Below the pieces are notes generated by a model. It was not told the DNA's origin, searched no databases, and was given only the letters and a program-made list of their open reading frames with translations. Below, one piece after another: positions 48,430-58,642 of a DNA stretch of 64,000 nucleotides. This stretch comes from Kangiellaceae bacterium. Lineage in GTDB: Bacteria > Pseudomonadota > Gammaproteobacteria > Enterobacterales > Kangiellaceae. The position numbers were made by a program, and so were the translations under genes. How positions within the stretch are numbered: position 1 is the first letter of the stretch; every line of letters starts with the position of its first letter. The DNA lies in contig JAPHTP010000087.1 in NCBI GenBank assembly GCA_026196875.1, forward strand, positions 1-64,000, read 5' to 3'.

Positions 48430-50646
48430 TTACTTCAAATCAAACCTGTCTAGCAGCATTACCTTTACCCAAGCGTTAACAAAGTCATCAACAAACTTTT
48501 GTTTAGCATCATCGGATGCATAAACTTCGGCGATTGCTCTTAACTCGGAATTCGAGCCAAAGATAAGATCAACAGGTGTTGCCGTCCATTTTTGTTTACC
48601 TGTTTGTCTGTCTTTTCCATTATAGATCCCTTCTTTAGAAGACTTGCTCCAGACTGTTCTCATATCGAGAAGGTTTACAAAAAAGTCATTAGAAAGTGTG
48701 CCCGGTTTAGTCGTAAACACGCCATGAGAACTTCCGTCAAAATTGGTATTAAGACTTCGCAGCCCTCCGATTAGTACAGTCATTTCGGGAACGGTTAATC
48801 CAAGCATGTTGGCTTTATCTACCATCATTTCACTGGGGCCCATGTAACTGGACTTATCAAAGTAATTTCTAAACGCGTCAGCGGTTGGTTCCAGGTATGA
48901 AAATGAGTCCACCTCTGTTTGAGCCTGAGTTGCATCTACTCGGCCAGCTGCAAATGGGACTTGAGTTTTGTATCCAGCTTTTTGCGCAGCTTGTTCGATT
49001 GCTGCTGCACCAGCTAAAACTATTACATCTGCTAAAGAGATTTTTTTGTTTCCTGATGATTTGTTAAATGAGATCTGAATTCGTTCTAATTTTTTGATTA
49101 CTTTGTTGAGTTCGGCGGGATTATTTACTGACCAGTTAATTTGGGGCTCTAGGCGAACTCTTGCTCCGTTAGCGCCACCTCGCATATCAGTTACGCGATG
49201 GCTTGAAGCAGATGCCCAAGCAGTTCGAACTAACTCTGAAGTAGTCAAACCAGACTTAAGAATTTGCTTTTTTATCTTATCAACATCACCGCTACTGATT
49301 TGTTGATAGTTGGCTTCAGGTAAAGGATCTTGCCAAAGTAGAATTTCACTTGGGATCTCCTTTCCAACATATCGAGCGCGCGGCCCCATATCTCTGTGAG
49401 TTAGTTTGAACCAAGCTTTTGCGAAAGCGAGCTCATAATCAGCAGGATTCTTACGGAAGCGTTCGACGATAACTCGAAACTTAGGATCTTCTTTAAGTGC
49501 GATATCTGTTGTTAACATCATCGGCGCGTTACGTTTGCCTTTAATATGAGCGTCAGGAACTAAATTTTCGGCGCCTTTAAAGTCAGGCTTCCACTGTTTA
49601 GCTCCGGCAGGACTTTTAGTTAAAACCCAATTAAAGTTCATTAAATTGTCGAGGAAATTGGTAGACCATTGAGTTGGAGTCACAGTCCATGCTCCCTCAA
49701 GGCCACTGGTGATAGTATCGGCACCTTTACCGGAGCCACATCGGTTTTTCCAACCAAAACCTTGCTCTTCTATGGGCGCCGCTGCAGGTTCTTTTGCTAC
49801 ACAGTTTTTTGGACTTTTGGCTCCGTGGGCTTTACCAAATGTATGGCCTCCTGCGATTAAAGCGACTATCTCTTCGTCGTTCATGGCCATTCGACCAAAT
49901 GACATTCGGATATCCTTAGCCGCTAAATGTGGATCTGGATTGCCGTGAGGGCCTTCAGGATTTACATAAATTAAACCCATTTCAACTGCTGCTAGAGGAC
50001 CTTTTAGCTTGCCTTTTTTATCTCTACGCTTATCTTTTAGAAATTCGGTTTCTGGTCCCCAATAAACCAAGTCTGGTTCCCAGTCGTCACTACGACCGCC
50101 TGCAAAACCAAAGGTTTTAAAACCCATCGACTCAAGTGCTACATTGCCGGCAAGAACCATCAAATCTGCCCAGGAAAGGTTACGACCATACTTTTGTTTA
50201 ACTGGCCATAGCAAGCGGCGAGCTTTATCCAGGTTGGCATTATCTGGCCAACTATTTAGCGGGTCGAAACGTTGTTGGCCTCCGGCGGCTCCACCGCGCC
50301 CGTCATGGACTCGATAAACACCAGCGCTATGCCAAGCCATTCTTATCATCAACGGACCATAATGTCCCCAGTCTGCCGGCCACCAGTCTTTAGAGTCTGT
50401 AAGGGTTTTTTCGATATCTTTTTTAACGGCAGCTAAATCTAATGTGGCGAAGGCTTTGGCATAATTAAAACTTGCGCCATAGGGATTAGATTCGACTCCG
50501 TGTTGACGTAGCGGGCTTAGATTGAGTTGGTCTGGCCACCAAAATTGATTGGTTCTCGCTTCACCGTTGGAACTCGCCGCATGAGATGCCCCGGAGCACA
50601 CCATACCCGCGGTGAGTATCGCAGAAATGAGTTTAGTCAGCTTCAT
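48430..50646 (-). CDS. katG: Catalase-peroxidase KatG with signal peptide
   Basis: 738 residues from the ATG at 50646, chosen because GGAG lies 9 bases upstream; a GTG 5 codons earlier overlaps that site. The fused two-domain haem enzyme: the N-domain has the distal Arg-Trp-His in [12 protein letters not shown] and the proximal His in [11 protein letters not shown]; the C-domain lacks an active site. A signal peptide ([21 protein letters not shown], cut before ASSN) points to the periplasm, as in the KatP type. Divergent from oxyR with an OxyR-like site between. Confidence 0.95.
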   Translation of the reverse strand: MKLTKLISAILTAGMVCSGASHAASSNGEARTNQFWWPDQLNLSPLRQHGVESNPYGASFNYAKAFATLDLAAVKKDIEKTLTDSKDWWPADWGHYGPLMIRMAWHSAGVYRVHDGRGGAAGGQQRFDPLNSWPDNANLDKARRLLWPVKQKYGRNLSWADLMVLAGNVALESMGFKTFGFAGGRSDDWEPDLVYWGPETEFLKDKRRDKKGKLKGPLAAVEMGLIYVNPEGPHGNPDPHLAAKDIRMSFGRMAMNDEEIVALIAGGHTFGKAHGAKSPKNCVAKEPAAAPIEEQGFGWKNRCGSGKGADTITSGLEGAWTVTPTQWSTNFLDNLMNFNWVLTKSPAGAKQWKPDFKGAENLVPDAHIKGKRNAPMMLTTDIALKEDPKFRVIVERFRKNPADYELAFAKAWFKLTHRDMGPRARYVGKEIPSEILLWQDPLPEANYQQISSGDVDKIKKQILKSGLTTSELVRTAWASASSHRVTDMRGGANGARVRLEPQINWSVNNPAELNKVIKKLERIQISFNKSSGNKKISLADVIVLAGAAAIEQAAQKAGYKTQVPFAAGRVDATQAQTEVDSFSYLEPTADAFRNYFDKSSYMGPSEMMVDKANMLGLTVPEMTVLIGGLRSLNTNFDGSSHGVFTTKPGTLSNDFFVNLLDMRTVWSKSSKEGIYNGKDRQTGKQKWTATPVDLIFGSNSELRAIAEVYASDDAKQKFVDDFVNAWVKVMLLDRFDLK

Positions 50647-50665
50647 GTTTATTTTCTCCACTTAA

Positions 50666-50702
50666 ATAGTTATTGTCTAATTGGTTGATAGAAAAACTAT
50701 AA
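50666..50702. promoter_or_regulatory. OxyR-like binding site
   Basis: ATAG-N7-CTAA-N7-ATAG-N7-ATAA: three of the four tetranucleotide blocks of the OxyR consensus (ATAG, CTAT, ATAG, CTAT) with the exact 7-base spacing. Thirteen of the 16 block bases match. It is 69 bases before the oxyR ATG and 20 before the katG ATG, so autoregulation of oxyR is the easier reading. Confidence 0.45.
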
Positions 50703-50770
50703 GGGAGTTTTTATTTCAACTAAATCGCATTAAACTGAATTTCACATTCGCTTTTACTGAACATAAAAAT

Positions 50771-51679
50771 ATGGTTTCCTTAAAGCAGATCAACTATGCT
50801 CTGGCGGTAGAAAAAACGTTGCACTTTAAAAAAGCTTCAGAGATGTGCAATGTATCTCAATCTGCTTTAAGTTCTGCAATTAATGAGATGGAGACACAGT
50901 TAGGTCTTCAGATTTTTGAAAGAAATAATAAGAATGTCTTTGTTACATGCTACGGAAAAAAAGTTCTCGATAAAGCAAAAAAAATAAAGTTGGAAATGGA
51001 TGAGTTAGTTCAATTATCTCAATTAAAACAAAGTCCATTGTGTACTCCTATGACGATGGGGGTTATACCAACTATAGGCCCGTATCTGTTGCCCAAAGTT
51101 CTACCTACCGTTCGAAAAGAGTTTCCACAGTTTCAACTAAAGATTACCGAAGCACAATCGCTTGAACTAGTAGATATGGTAAGGAATGGCGAACTCGATA
51201 CTGCAATAATCGCATTACCTTATCCTATTGATGGCTTATTGAGTTTTGAGTTTTGGCACGAAGACTTTTACTGGGTAAGTCACAAAGATGAATGTTCGAG
51301 TCAATTAAGAGAAATAACTACCAATGAGATGGAATTAGATAAGTTGATGTTATTGAAGGACGGTCACTGTTTAAAAGACCATGCTTTGGCAGCTTGCCGG
51401 CAAAAAAATCATCAACAAGACTCAAACTTTAATTCAACTAGCTTACATACGATTATCCAAATGGTCGCCGGTAAAATGGGGACAACTTTTGTGCCTGAAA
51501 TGGCTTTAGAACAATTACTCCACAACGAGTCTGACTTAAGGGCTATTCATTTGAATGAGCCTGGTCCACATCGAACTATAGCTTTTGTGTTTAGACCTAA
51601 CTATGTTAAGGCTAATGATATAGAGATGTTAATGAATTTATTTAAAAGTGATTTGCAAAATAAATCTTCGAAAAATTAG
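50771..51679 (+). CDS. oxyR: Hydrogen-peroxide-responsive LysR regulator OxyR
   Basis: 302 residues from the ATG at 50771 (MVSLKQINYALAV); a TTG at 50681 would add 30 residues that do not look like the family. LysR HTH in residues 1-60 and effector domain after 90. The redox pair is seen in DGHCLKDHALAACRQ: Cys-x8-Cys, matching Cys199 and Cys208 of E. coli OxyR. Paired with katG, the classical target. The chain ends after SDLQNKSSKN, close to standard length. Confidence 0.93.
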   Translation: MVSLKQINYALAVEKTLHFKKASEMCNVSQSALSSAINEMETQLGLQIFERNNKNVFVTCYGKKVLDKAKKIKLEMDELVQLSQLKQSPLCTPMTMGVIPTIGPYLLPKVLPTVRKEFPQFQLKITEAQSLELVDMVRNGELDTAIIALPYPIDGLLSFEFWHEDFYWVSHKDECSSQLREITTNEMELDKLMLLKDGHCLKDHALAACRQKNHQQDSNFNSTSLHTIIQMVAGKMGTTFVPEMALEQLLHNESDLRAIHLNEPGPHRTIAFVFRPNYVKANDIEMLMNLFKSDLQNKSSKN

Positions 51680-51913
51680 CCAGGATTTTTAAGCTTAAGC
51701 GGGAATATTTGTAAAGGACCTGGAAAAGCTACGTCGAGGTGCTCGAACAAACTGCTGGTTTGGCCAAACTTGAACCCGAACAAGTCTGTGCTAGCAAACT
51801 GCTAAATAGAAGATGCTTTTTAGGCTTATACGATAAACGCAAAGCGAAATTGAACACTTGCGAAATGCTAGGAAACCATAGCTTTTGTATGTAAATTGAG
51901 TATGAACTCAGAA

Positions 51914-52465
51914 TTAACGATTACTATGCGCTGATTTTGTTCTTGTTTTACTCCTTTGGAAAACAGAAGGATTTTCGTGGTCGTGTGTGTGTTTCTCTCG
52001 AAACTCTTTCAATTGAGTCGTATTTTTTAAGTATTGTCGGTGTTGTTTTTCAGTTAAAATCGAAACCAATTTCTTATCGAAGTTCGTTCGAATGTTGGCG
52101 AGTTTTTGTCGATAGATATCTGAGGGTAGAAGTTTGTGTTGTTCTAATAAATTTTTACGCATTTGACCTGTGAGGTGACTGAGTTTTTCAAGCTCTACTT
52201 TTTGTTCATTACTTAAGTTTTGATTCACTAACAGAGGATTAAGTAATGTGCGAGAGGCAGAAGGCGAACTCGTATCCCGTAATAAAATTGATGCCTCTTC
52301 TCTCGTGATTGAACGATAAGTATCGTTTACATTGCTTGGATTGCCAGTTGACTTTAAGGGAGTATTTATTGAGATTACTTCCTCAGTTAGTTTAGTTTTA
52401 TGATTGCTTGAAACATAAAAAACAATTATGAGAATAAGTGAGATAAAAAATAATATTATCTTCAT
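51914..52465 (-). CDS. Small signal-anchor protein of unknown function
   Basis: 183 residues. One N-terminal hydrophobic helix (FFISLILIIVFYVSS) then a helical, charged chain with LTEKQHRQYLKN near residue 140, loosely like CpxP/Spy-type helical periplasmic proteins that carry an LTxxQ motif. The tail is rich in His, Arg and Ser. GAGGAA is 7 bases before the ATG. It lies downstream of the collagenase gene on the same strand, 142 bases away, so it could be co-expressed. The assignment is weak. Confidence 0.65.
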   Translation of the reverse strand: MKIILFFISLILIIVFYVSSNHKTKLTEEVISINTPLKSTGNPSNVNDTYRSITREEASILLRDTSSPSASRTLLNPLLVNQNLSNEQKVELEKLSHLTGQMRKNLLEQHKLLPSDIYRQKLANIRTNFDKKLVSILTEKQHRQYLKNTTQLKEFREKHTHDHENPSVFQRSKTRTKSAHSNR

Positions 52466-52498
52466 GGGGTATTCCTCGTTACAGTCTTCTTAGTGTGA

Positions 52499-52569
52499 TA
52501 AGAATCATTGGAAAAAGTGGCCCAAGACACGAGTACTTGAGCCTAAGAGGTACAAACATGATTCTTATA
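52499..52569. repeat. Inverted repeat between the collagenase and the small signal-anchor gene
   Basis: ATAAGAATCAT (52499-52509) and ATGATTCTTAT (52559-52569): perfect 11-bp arms, 49 bases apart. Not a classical terminator. Possible attenuator or RNA fold between the two genes. Confidence 0.5.
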
Positions 52570-52607
52570 GATGAAAATGTAGTTAGATAGCTTTTATTCG
52601 ATATCTT

Positions 52608-55600
52608 TTATTGGATATCTATGGCTAGTGTGCCATTGTTAATACCATCGTTACGTCCACGTACTGCTATGTACCAAGTGCCGGCAGCCGGGTTGCTCAG
52701 GCTAACTTGATTGCCTCCAGTATCCCTTGCATCGTAAACCCGCGCAGACGCCTGTGATCCATGATTTATCATCAACATCGCGGAACCTCCATTTTTATCG
52801 AGATTAACTTCAATACTTGAGGCACCAGCGGGAACTTCAACTTGGAAGTGTTGATATTCTCCATTGGCTACATTAACTTCAAAATCTTCTGCGGGAGGAT
52901 TGGAAGACGTCTCGTAAGAAGCAGACAGAGTAACACCACTAAAACTACTGTTATTGTATCCAACGACTACAAAGTAATAGGTCTCATGAGTAGTTGAACC
53001 GAATTGATTTTCACCACACACTTCATTACTACCACCGATATTATTAAAACAATCCGCATTGCTCGAATCGGAATAGCTGCCACGATTAACGTATAGGTCT
53101 GCATCGCCGCTGTCTCCCTGGATGGAAATAACTAAATTGGTGGCGTCTGTGGGAACTGAAATAAATCCGCGAATTTGCTCTCCGGCGTTTGCAGATATAA
53201 CAATATCGCTTCCGTTAAATAGTTCAATTTGATCTGGATTTGATGGCGGTTCTGTACCACCGTCATATGAAGCTGACAAAGTAACATTACTGAAACTGCT
53301 AGAATTGTAGCCTTCCACTACAACATAGTAAGTATCCGCTTGGGTGGTGCCTAACTTGGATTCGTCACAAGTTTCATTGCTGCCTCCAATGTTGTTAAAA
53401 CAGTCAGCACTTGACGAATCAGAATAACTTCCTCGGTTCACATATAAATCTGCATCACCGCTGCTACCGTTAATGGATACGACCAAGTTAGAAGCGCCTC
53501 CAGGTACCTCAATGAATGCTTTTACTTGTTCACCATTTGCGGTTGATATAGTTATTTCACTGCCGTTGGTAAGTTCGATTTCATCGCCAGAAGGAGGAGA
53601 GGAGCCATCGAATGAAACAGTGAGGTTGGCTGAGTTTACATCATAGTAGCCGCGCAACATTATGTAATACTCATTAGCGCCGGAGATATTAATGTTACAT
53701 ATTTCATCATCCTTACAATCGTAGCCGGCTTGGTAGGCTGGCTCGTTAGCCAATACATAAATATCAACATCGCCATTCTCGTTGCTAAGGCTGGCAGTAA
53801 TATTTGAGTTATTATTGGCTACAGATACTTTAAAAAGAGTTTCCTCTGCTTCGCCTAGGCTGACAGGAATTGAGTCTCCATTCTGTATTGTTTCAGCCAC
53901 CAGATTAATATTTGAAGAGTTCGTGCTGGTACCGTCACAGGCATTATCAGTGATATGGCTCGGTTCATTCGCAGCTAATCCCGGGGTCCAATTGTCAAAT
54001 TCGTTATCATAACGATCGCCAATTTTTTCCAGGTAGCGGCGGTAAGCCCCGTAATCACCTTTTCGAATATTTTCGAGAATTATATCTACGTCGTCGCTAT
54101 GGCATTCTTTCATAAAGCGACTCGCTGCATAGCCCCAATCATAGATACGTGCGATGCTGTCATTGTAGTCAGTTACAAATACTTCACTTAACCGGTAGTA
54201 GCCTTCAACCATTGCGTCTGGCGCGTAGGGGCTATTGTCTTGCCAAGCTACGTATTCGGCTAATCCTTCGGTCCACCAGACGATATCGCCACCGTTTGAC
54301 GGAGAACTAGTACTAAAGCTCCCGTAGCGATTAATCCGGCCGTCTAAGTAATGAACGTATTCATGTTCAACATTTTTAATCGCAAATTCGCCGGGGTTAT
54401 TTGAATCATCAAATTCAAATGTGATAAAGCGAGCTATATTATCAGGATCTGAAGGTTCACCTTCCAAGTAAATGCCGCCATTATTCGTACTATTACCAAA
54501 GATGCTCGGACTATAGATTTGATAATCGGTCTTACTGTTAAAAATGATCATTTCGAGAATATCACTAAAATCATTCTTAACTACGGTATTGCCAAATCGG
54601 TCGCTGAATCGAGAGAGTTCATCATCAAGCAATTCACAGGTTTCCCGCGCCTGAGTCGTTGTCATATCTTGAGCACGAATTTTTGTGTTACTGCCGTTGC
54701 CCAGAAAATCGTCACACCAATAAACATCGTTAAGCAGGGGCTCAACAAATGCCGATTCAAAATTACATACATCCGAATCATACTTGGAACAATCGCCATA
54801 CCAAAGCACTTCTCCGGCAGCATTTCCCCACAGAGATTTTCCGGTTCCCGTCGGACTGTATCGAGAAAACAAGTCATCTAAGGCTGCGTCAACGTGTGAC
54901 TCAATATTATTAGCGTTACCGTACCACTCAAGTGCAGTGAGCCTGCCGAGCAACAATGCACCATCAGCTAGAGTTGCTTCCATTTCAGTGCCAAGCATCC
55001 AACTGTTATCAAGGTAATCATTAAGCGCATAGACAATCGTAGGATCGTTTAAAAGTACTTCTTCTTCAAAGTCGTAATCAGAAATAGTGCGCTTTAACAA
55101 ATAGGTAAACGTACTGATGACCAAATCCATATCTTCCACATTCTGATAGTCTTGATTCCAACTGGTGATCCAATCTTTCATCAAGGAATAAAACTCCGAA
55201 TGCGCTCCGATGCTATCGATTACGACAATTGCATTGTACAGCAAATCAGCGTGAGAACTGTTTGCTTGATAAAGATAACTATTGTCTACCAGAGTCTGAA
55301 TAGCTGTTACGCTCGCAGCATAAACACTGTCATCAATTGAGAAGCTAGAATACTGCGAATCGACAAAATATGCGCCTCTCAGAAAGTAAAAAAGATCCCG
55401 TAAATTATTATTTCCACCGCCATTGTAGTTACGAGCCAAGGAGTTAGCTTCCTCTGCCACATCTAATAGTGTGTTGGTTCTAAAAATAATCTCTGCTGTG
55501 TCCGCGTCAACTTCGAATAGTTCTCCGATACAATCACCATAGAGATCGCCTTGCGCATAAATCTCCTCAATAATCCGGTCAGAATTTGTTGTAATAAAAG

Positions 55601-55721
55601 CTTCAGGATCACAAGCGTAACTAAATTGGCTGAACAAAAGAAACAGCAATGCTAATGTTATCTTCGGTGGTGATGAGTTCGTTAGTAGCTGTCTTTTAAA
55701 ACTGCCGCTGGAATACTTCAT
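52608..55721 (-). CDS. Secreted M9 collagenase with four PPC domains
   Basis: 1037 residues. Signal peptide (ITLALLFLLFSQFSYA). An M9 N-terminal activator domain (about 40-330) is followed by the peptidase with zinc motif HEYVH in KNVEHEYVHYLDG (about 450) and downstream Glu in WWTEGLAEYVAW, as in Vibrio-type collagenases. Four pre-peptidase C-terminal (PPC) domains follow, starting about 625, 725, 835 and 945; the second and third are near copies (both have SGDADLYVNRGSYSDSS). PPC domains bind matrix and are often trimmed during secretion. Probably digests collagen outside the cell; linked to the other exported peptidases. Confidence 0.93.
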   Translation of the reverse strand: MKYSSGSFKRQLLTNSSPPKITLALLFLLFSQFSYACDPEAFITTNSDRIIEEIYAQGDLYGDCIGELFEVDADTAEIIFRTNTLLDVAEEANSLARNYNGGGNNNLRDLFYFLRGAYFVDSQYSSFSIDDSVYAASVTAIQTLVDNSYLYQANSSHADLLYNAIVVIDSIGAHSEFYSLMKDWITSWNQDYQNVEDMDLVISTFTYLLKRTISDYDFEEEVLLNDPTIVYALNDYLDNSWMLGTEMEATLADGALLLGRLTALEWYGNANNIESHVDAALDDLFSRYSPTGTGKSLWGNAAGEVLWYGDCSKYDSDVCNFESAFVEPLLNDVYWCDDFLGNGSNTKIRAQDMTTTQARETCELLDDELSRFSDRFGNTVVKNDFSDILEMIIFNSKTDYQIYSPSIFGNSTNNGGIYLEGEPSDPDNIARFITFEFDDSNNPGEFAIKNVEHEYVHYLDGRINRYGSFSTSSPSNGGDIVWWTEGLAEYVAWQDNSPYAPDAMVEGYYRLSEVFVTDYNDSIARIYDWGYAASRFMKECHSDDVDIILENIRKGDYGAYRRYLEKIGDRYDNEFDNWTPGLAANEPSHITDNACDGTSTNSSNINLVAETIQNGDSIPVSLGEAEETLFKVSVANNNSNITASLSNENGDVDIYVLANEPAYQAGYDCKDDEICNINISGANEYYIMLRGYYDVNSANLTVSFDGSSPPSGDEIELTNGSEITISTANGEQVKAFIEVPGGASNLVVSINGSSGDADLYVNRGSYSDSSSADCFNNIGGSNETCDESKLGTTQADTYYVVVEGYNSSSFSNVTLSASYDGGTEPPSNPDQIELFNGSDIVISANAGEQIRGFISVPTDATNLVISIQGDSGDADLYVNRGSYSDSSNADCFNNIGGSNEVCGENQFGSTTHETYYFVVVGYNNSSFSGVTLSASYETSSNPPAEDFEVNVANGEYQHFQVEVPAGASSIEVNLDKNGGSAMLMINHGSQASARVYDARDTGGNQVSLSNPAAGTWYIAVRGRNDGINNGTLAIDIQ

Positions 55722-56320
55722 TTTATGGATTCTCCTATGTTATCTTTGGTTAACGATAGTTTGAGTAGACTCCAATAAAAACCGGCGGAACTTAATTGGC
55801 GATAAGATTTATTCTTTGGGTTTTCTAATCCCCCAAATATTGTTGACCGTTTCATTTTTATTATTGCATTCATAAGTTAGAAAAATACCTCAACCTACCT
55901 ACTCAGCACTAATACTGAGCAACCCCTTTTATTTTTCGAAAAGATTGAGCCGACACGCTAAACCTTAACGACGCCTAATTTTTACATCGCTTACTGGATG
56001 AAAATTTTGTAATTAGTTCAGTTTTTGGTCAGTAAGCTGCCAGTATTGATATTCGAAATATGTCATCTAACACAAATTTTAGAAATAATATTTAATCAAC
56101 TGAGAGGGGGGAATGATGAGCAAATTACGCCTGTTATGAAATTTCTAGAGAAGGAATAATAATTAAATCAGATAGTTGTACACAATATTGATTAATGATA
56201 AAAAATGATTTTGGCGTAAAAATTCTTTAAAAGTCAAACAGTTGATAAATAATTATCACTTTATCAGCAACTTTTGCGCTCAATTCATGATCTGGTCATG
56301 TTGAGCTTGTACCCCAGATC
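55722..56320. other. 599-bp region with no gene found
   Basis: AT-rich sequence upstream of the collagenase and downstream of the CadC-like gene. It must hold the collagenase promoter. I see only a short inverted repeat, CTCAG ... CTGAG around 55903-55920, and a nine-codon mini-frame at 56114 after AGAGGGGGGA, too short to call. Confidence 0.5.
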
Positions 56321-58462
56321 TTATTCGAGCAGATTTAGTTGAGTGTCGCTATCTGTAGCACGGATTAGATAGATTAACTTTTCATCAGGACTCAATACGA
56401 TGTTGGGATAATAATTAGGGCTATCTACAACATGTTCAATCGATTTTTCTGCGAAACTATAAAAATAGACGGCATTGTTCTTACCAGCTACTTTGTCCAT
56501 AAAATATATGCCTGATTGGACGACAACAAAGTCATTTGTAGAGTAGCCATTGGCAATATATGCTCTGTCTATTAGCAACTCGGTTTGTTTGGTTTGAGGG
56601 TCGTAGCGAAAAATATCTGCGCCTGGTTCAACCCTATAATAGAGCTGTCCGTCCACAGTCTGTTTAGCCATATTGGCTTTGATCAATTCTTCGACTACTT
56701 CGAGCGGATAGCCAGAAGCTCCCATCTTTAATACTTCAGGTCTACCACTCTCAAAGGATGCTAGGAGGACAGTTTTATCATAGTCTGAGAAGGTTCCTGC
56801 ATAGACTTTTTCATCTGCTGGACAGAGCGGCGTATCTTTTCCTGTATTGATATTAACCAGGCGACAGGATCTATCAACAGACAGAAGTGCTTTGTCAGTA
56901 CCTTGTTGCCAGTTAAAACTTAGTGGGTAGCGATAGTGTTCCCTTTGATTAAATTCTTTTAATTGGTAAGTTGTACCATTCTGATAGCGCCATAACTCTA
57001 CATGATAGTTAGGCTTGAGCGAGGCAAAAAGTAGCCCTGAGTCACCAAGCCCTTCAATAGCCCTTATCGCCAGGCCATTGTTGGCAATAACATTAACTGC
57101 CGCATCGCCATTTTTTCTAGGGTTATTTATACTGATGATTTCCGATGTAAGAGAGGAAAGTCCCCATTCCTGTTGTAAAATAAACTGGTTTTTCCCTGGA
57201 ATTTTTAACGGCCAGTAACCCAAAAATCTTGTATCGGAAATACGATCTATTTGCTCAGATTCTATATGATAACTTGAGAGGTAACCTTTGTTATCGACAA
57301 AATAGACAGCCTTGCTATCGTCACTAAAACTGATTTTTATTGCATATTCACTAAGTGGCGCTTCTGTTCTATAAAAAGTTTTTGTGGGTAGGTGGTATAA
57401 GACTAACCGATTATCAAGATAACCTTCAGTCCGGATTATGCCAAGCCAGTTGCGATCGGGAGATAGGCTAAGCGCAATATCGCCGTTACTTTTAATTGCT
57501 GGAGAACTGATAGCAGTAGTTTCACCGGTATCAATACGATATGAGAAAATCCTATTAGGGGCCCATGACGCTGACCTAACGGTGTAATAGAACAGATTGT
57601 CGTTATACCAACTGACTTCAGGAGAAAGGTTAAATCGTTGGAGTGAAATAACTCGACGTGGATTCTTTGCGGTCAGAGTTATTACGTCGAAATCAGCTAT
57701 GTATATACCTTCTTCGTCATGCTTTAAACGCCTAAAAGCAATATATTTATTACTCGGAGAAATGCTAACGAAGTTATCATTGTTGTTGTTTGAGTCGAAA
57801 ACCTTAGTCGCTGCTAATTTTTGTCCCACAATATTTGAATAAAGCTCCCAAGACTTTGTTTGTATTTTTCGGTGCGAGTATAAAAGTATTTTTCCATCGC
57901 TACTTATTGCTGGACTTTGTTCTCGGCCATCTTCAAAAGTTAATTGTGTTGTTTGGATATGGCTTGGACTTAAATAAAAGTAGTGGCGCAAGATTATGCC
58001 AGCTAAACCCAAAATTAAAAATATTGCGATGAATTTTAGGCGCTTTAACTTGGGTAGTTTCTGATTATCTGCCGCATTTGGACTTTTATTTTTATCAAGC
58101 TTTTCAGGCACAGCTGGTTGAGGCTGGACTGTGGGTATTATCGGGGCTAGTAATCGATAGCCATTGCCGTTACGTCCAGTTACGGTATGAAAGTACTTGG
58201 TATCGGGGTCTAGTTTAGCGAATGACTGGCGTAAACTATAGATATGATTATTAATCGTATGATTTGAAGTTGTTGTATTTTGCCAAACAGATTCACGCAA
58301 ATCATCCCGGGTAACGAGCTTTCCACCGTTGCTGGCAAAAAAGCAAAGCACTTTCATTGCCATCGATTGAATTTCTATTTTTTGTTCTGCAAGTGCCAAT
58401 TGATCAGCGCTAGGATCAACAAGTACATTGCCAACTTGAAACTGGGCAGAGAAATTACTCAT
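56321..58462 (-). CDS. CadC-like membrane-bound transcription regulator with beta-propeller sensor
   Basis: 713 residues. Cytosolic winged HTH of the OmpR/PhoB (Trans_reg_C) type (residues 8-110, VTRDDLRESVWQNTTTSNHT and GRNGNGYRLLAPI). Linker, then one transmembrane helix (about 143-163, KFIAIFLILGLAGIILRHYF). A periplasmic half of 550 residues has repeated WD40/TolB-like blades such as SSDGKILLYSHRK and SPSNKYIAFRR. Such proteins sense outside conditions and control nearby genes directly from the membrane. Divergent from the amidohydrolase, its likely target; ligand unknown. Confidence 0.9.
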   Translation of the reverse strand: MSNFSAQFQVGNVLVDPSADQLALAEQKIEIQSMAMKVLCFFASNGGKLVTRDDLRESVWQNTTTSNHTINNHIYSLRQSFAKLDPDTKYFHTVTGRNGNGYRLLAPIIPTVQPQPAVPEKLDKNKSPNAADNQKLPKLKRLKFIAIFLILGLAGIILRHYFYLSPSHIQTTQLTFEDGREQSPAISSDGKILLYSHRKIQTKSWELYSNIVGQKLAATKVFDSNNNNDNFVSISPSNKYIAFRRLKHDEEGIYIADFDVITLTAKNPRRVISLQRFNLSPEVSWYNDNLFYYTVRSASWAPNRIFSYRIDTGETTAISSPAIKSNGDIALSLSPDRNWLGIIRTEGYLDNRLVLYHLPTKTFYRTEAPLSEYAIKISFSDDSKAVYFVDNKGYLSSYHIESEQIDRISDTRFLGYWPLKIPGKNQFILQQEWGLSSLTSEIISINNPRKNGDAAVNVIANNGLAIRAIEGLGDSGLLFASLKPNYHVELWRYQNGTTYQLKEFNQREHYRYPLSFNWQQGTDKALLSVDRSCRLVNINTGKDTPLCPADEKVYAGTFSDYDKTVLLASFESGRPEVLKMGASGYPLEVVEELIKANMAKQTVDGQLYYRVEPGADIFRYDPQTKQTELLIDRAYIANGYSTNDFVVVQSGIYFMDKVAGKNNAVYFYSFAEKSIEHVVDSPNYYPNIVLSPDEKLIYLIRATDSDTQLNLLE

Positions 58463-58503
58463 GGTTAGTACAACTTAAAGGGTTCAGTTTGTTTATATAA
58501 ACT

Positions 58504-58537
58504 TTGTATTAAGATACAAGTCTGAATTGTGCACAAT
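58504..58537. promoter_or_regulatory. Two palindromes in the regulator/amidohydrolase gap
   Basis: TTGTAT (58504-58509), TAAG, ATACAA (58514-58519), and seven bases on ATTGTGCACAAT (58526-58537), a perfect 12-bp palindrome. Both lie upstream of a TATAAT at 58560-58565 that would serve the amidohydrolase. Candidate targets of the CadC-like or the TetR regulator. Confidence 0.5.
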
Positions 58538-58559
58538 AAAACAAAACTCTTCAAGATAA

Positions 58560-58565
58560 TATAAT
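58560..58565 (+). promoter_or_regulatory. -10 box of the amidohydrolase promoter
   Basis: Perfect TATAAT 78 bases before the ATG at 58643. The -35 at 17 bases is poor (TAAAAC), so activation by a regulator bound at the palindromes just upstream is plausible. Confidence 0.45.
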
Positions 58566-58642
58566 GTGAATCTATATTTACATATTGCTGGTTGCTGTAT
58601 ATTATATGTGTGACTTTCCTGATCCAAACTAGGTGTGCAATT

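Noticed and set aside
54519-54881. 120-codon frame opposite the collagenase
   Set aside because: Antisense shadow of a clear M9 gene with intact domains; no ribosome site or family look.
56114-56140. Nine-codon mini-frame after a purine-rich ribosome-like site
   Set aside because: Too short to support; no partner gene downstream on that strand.
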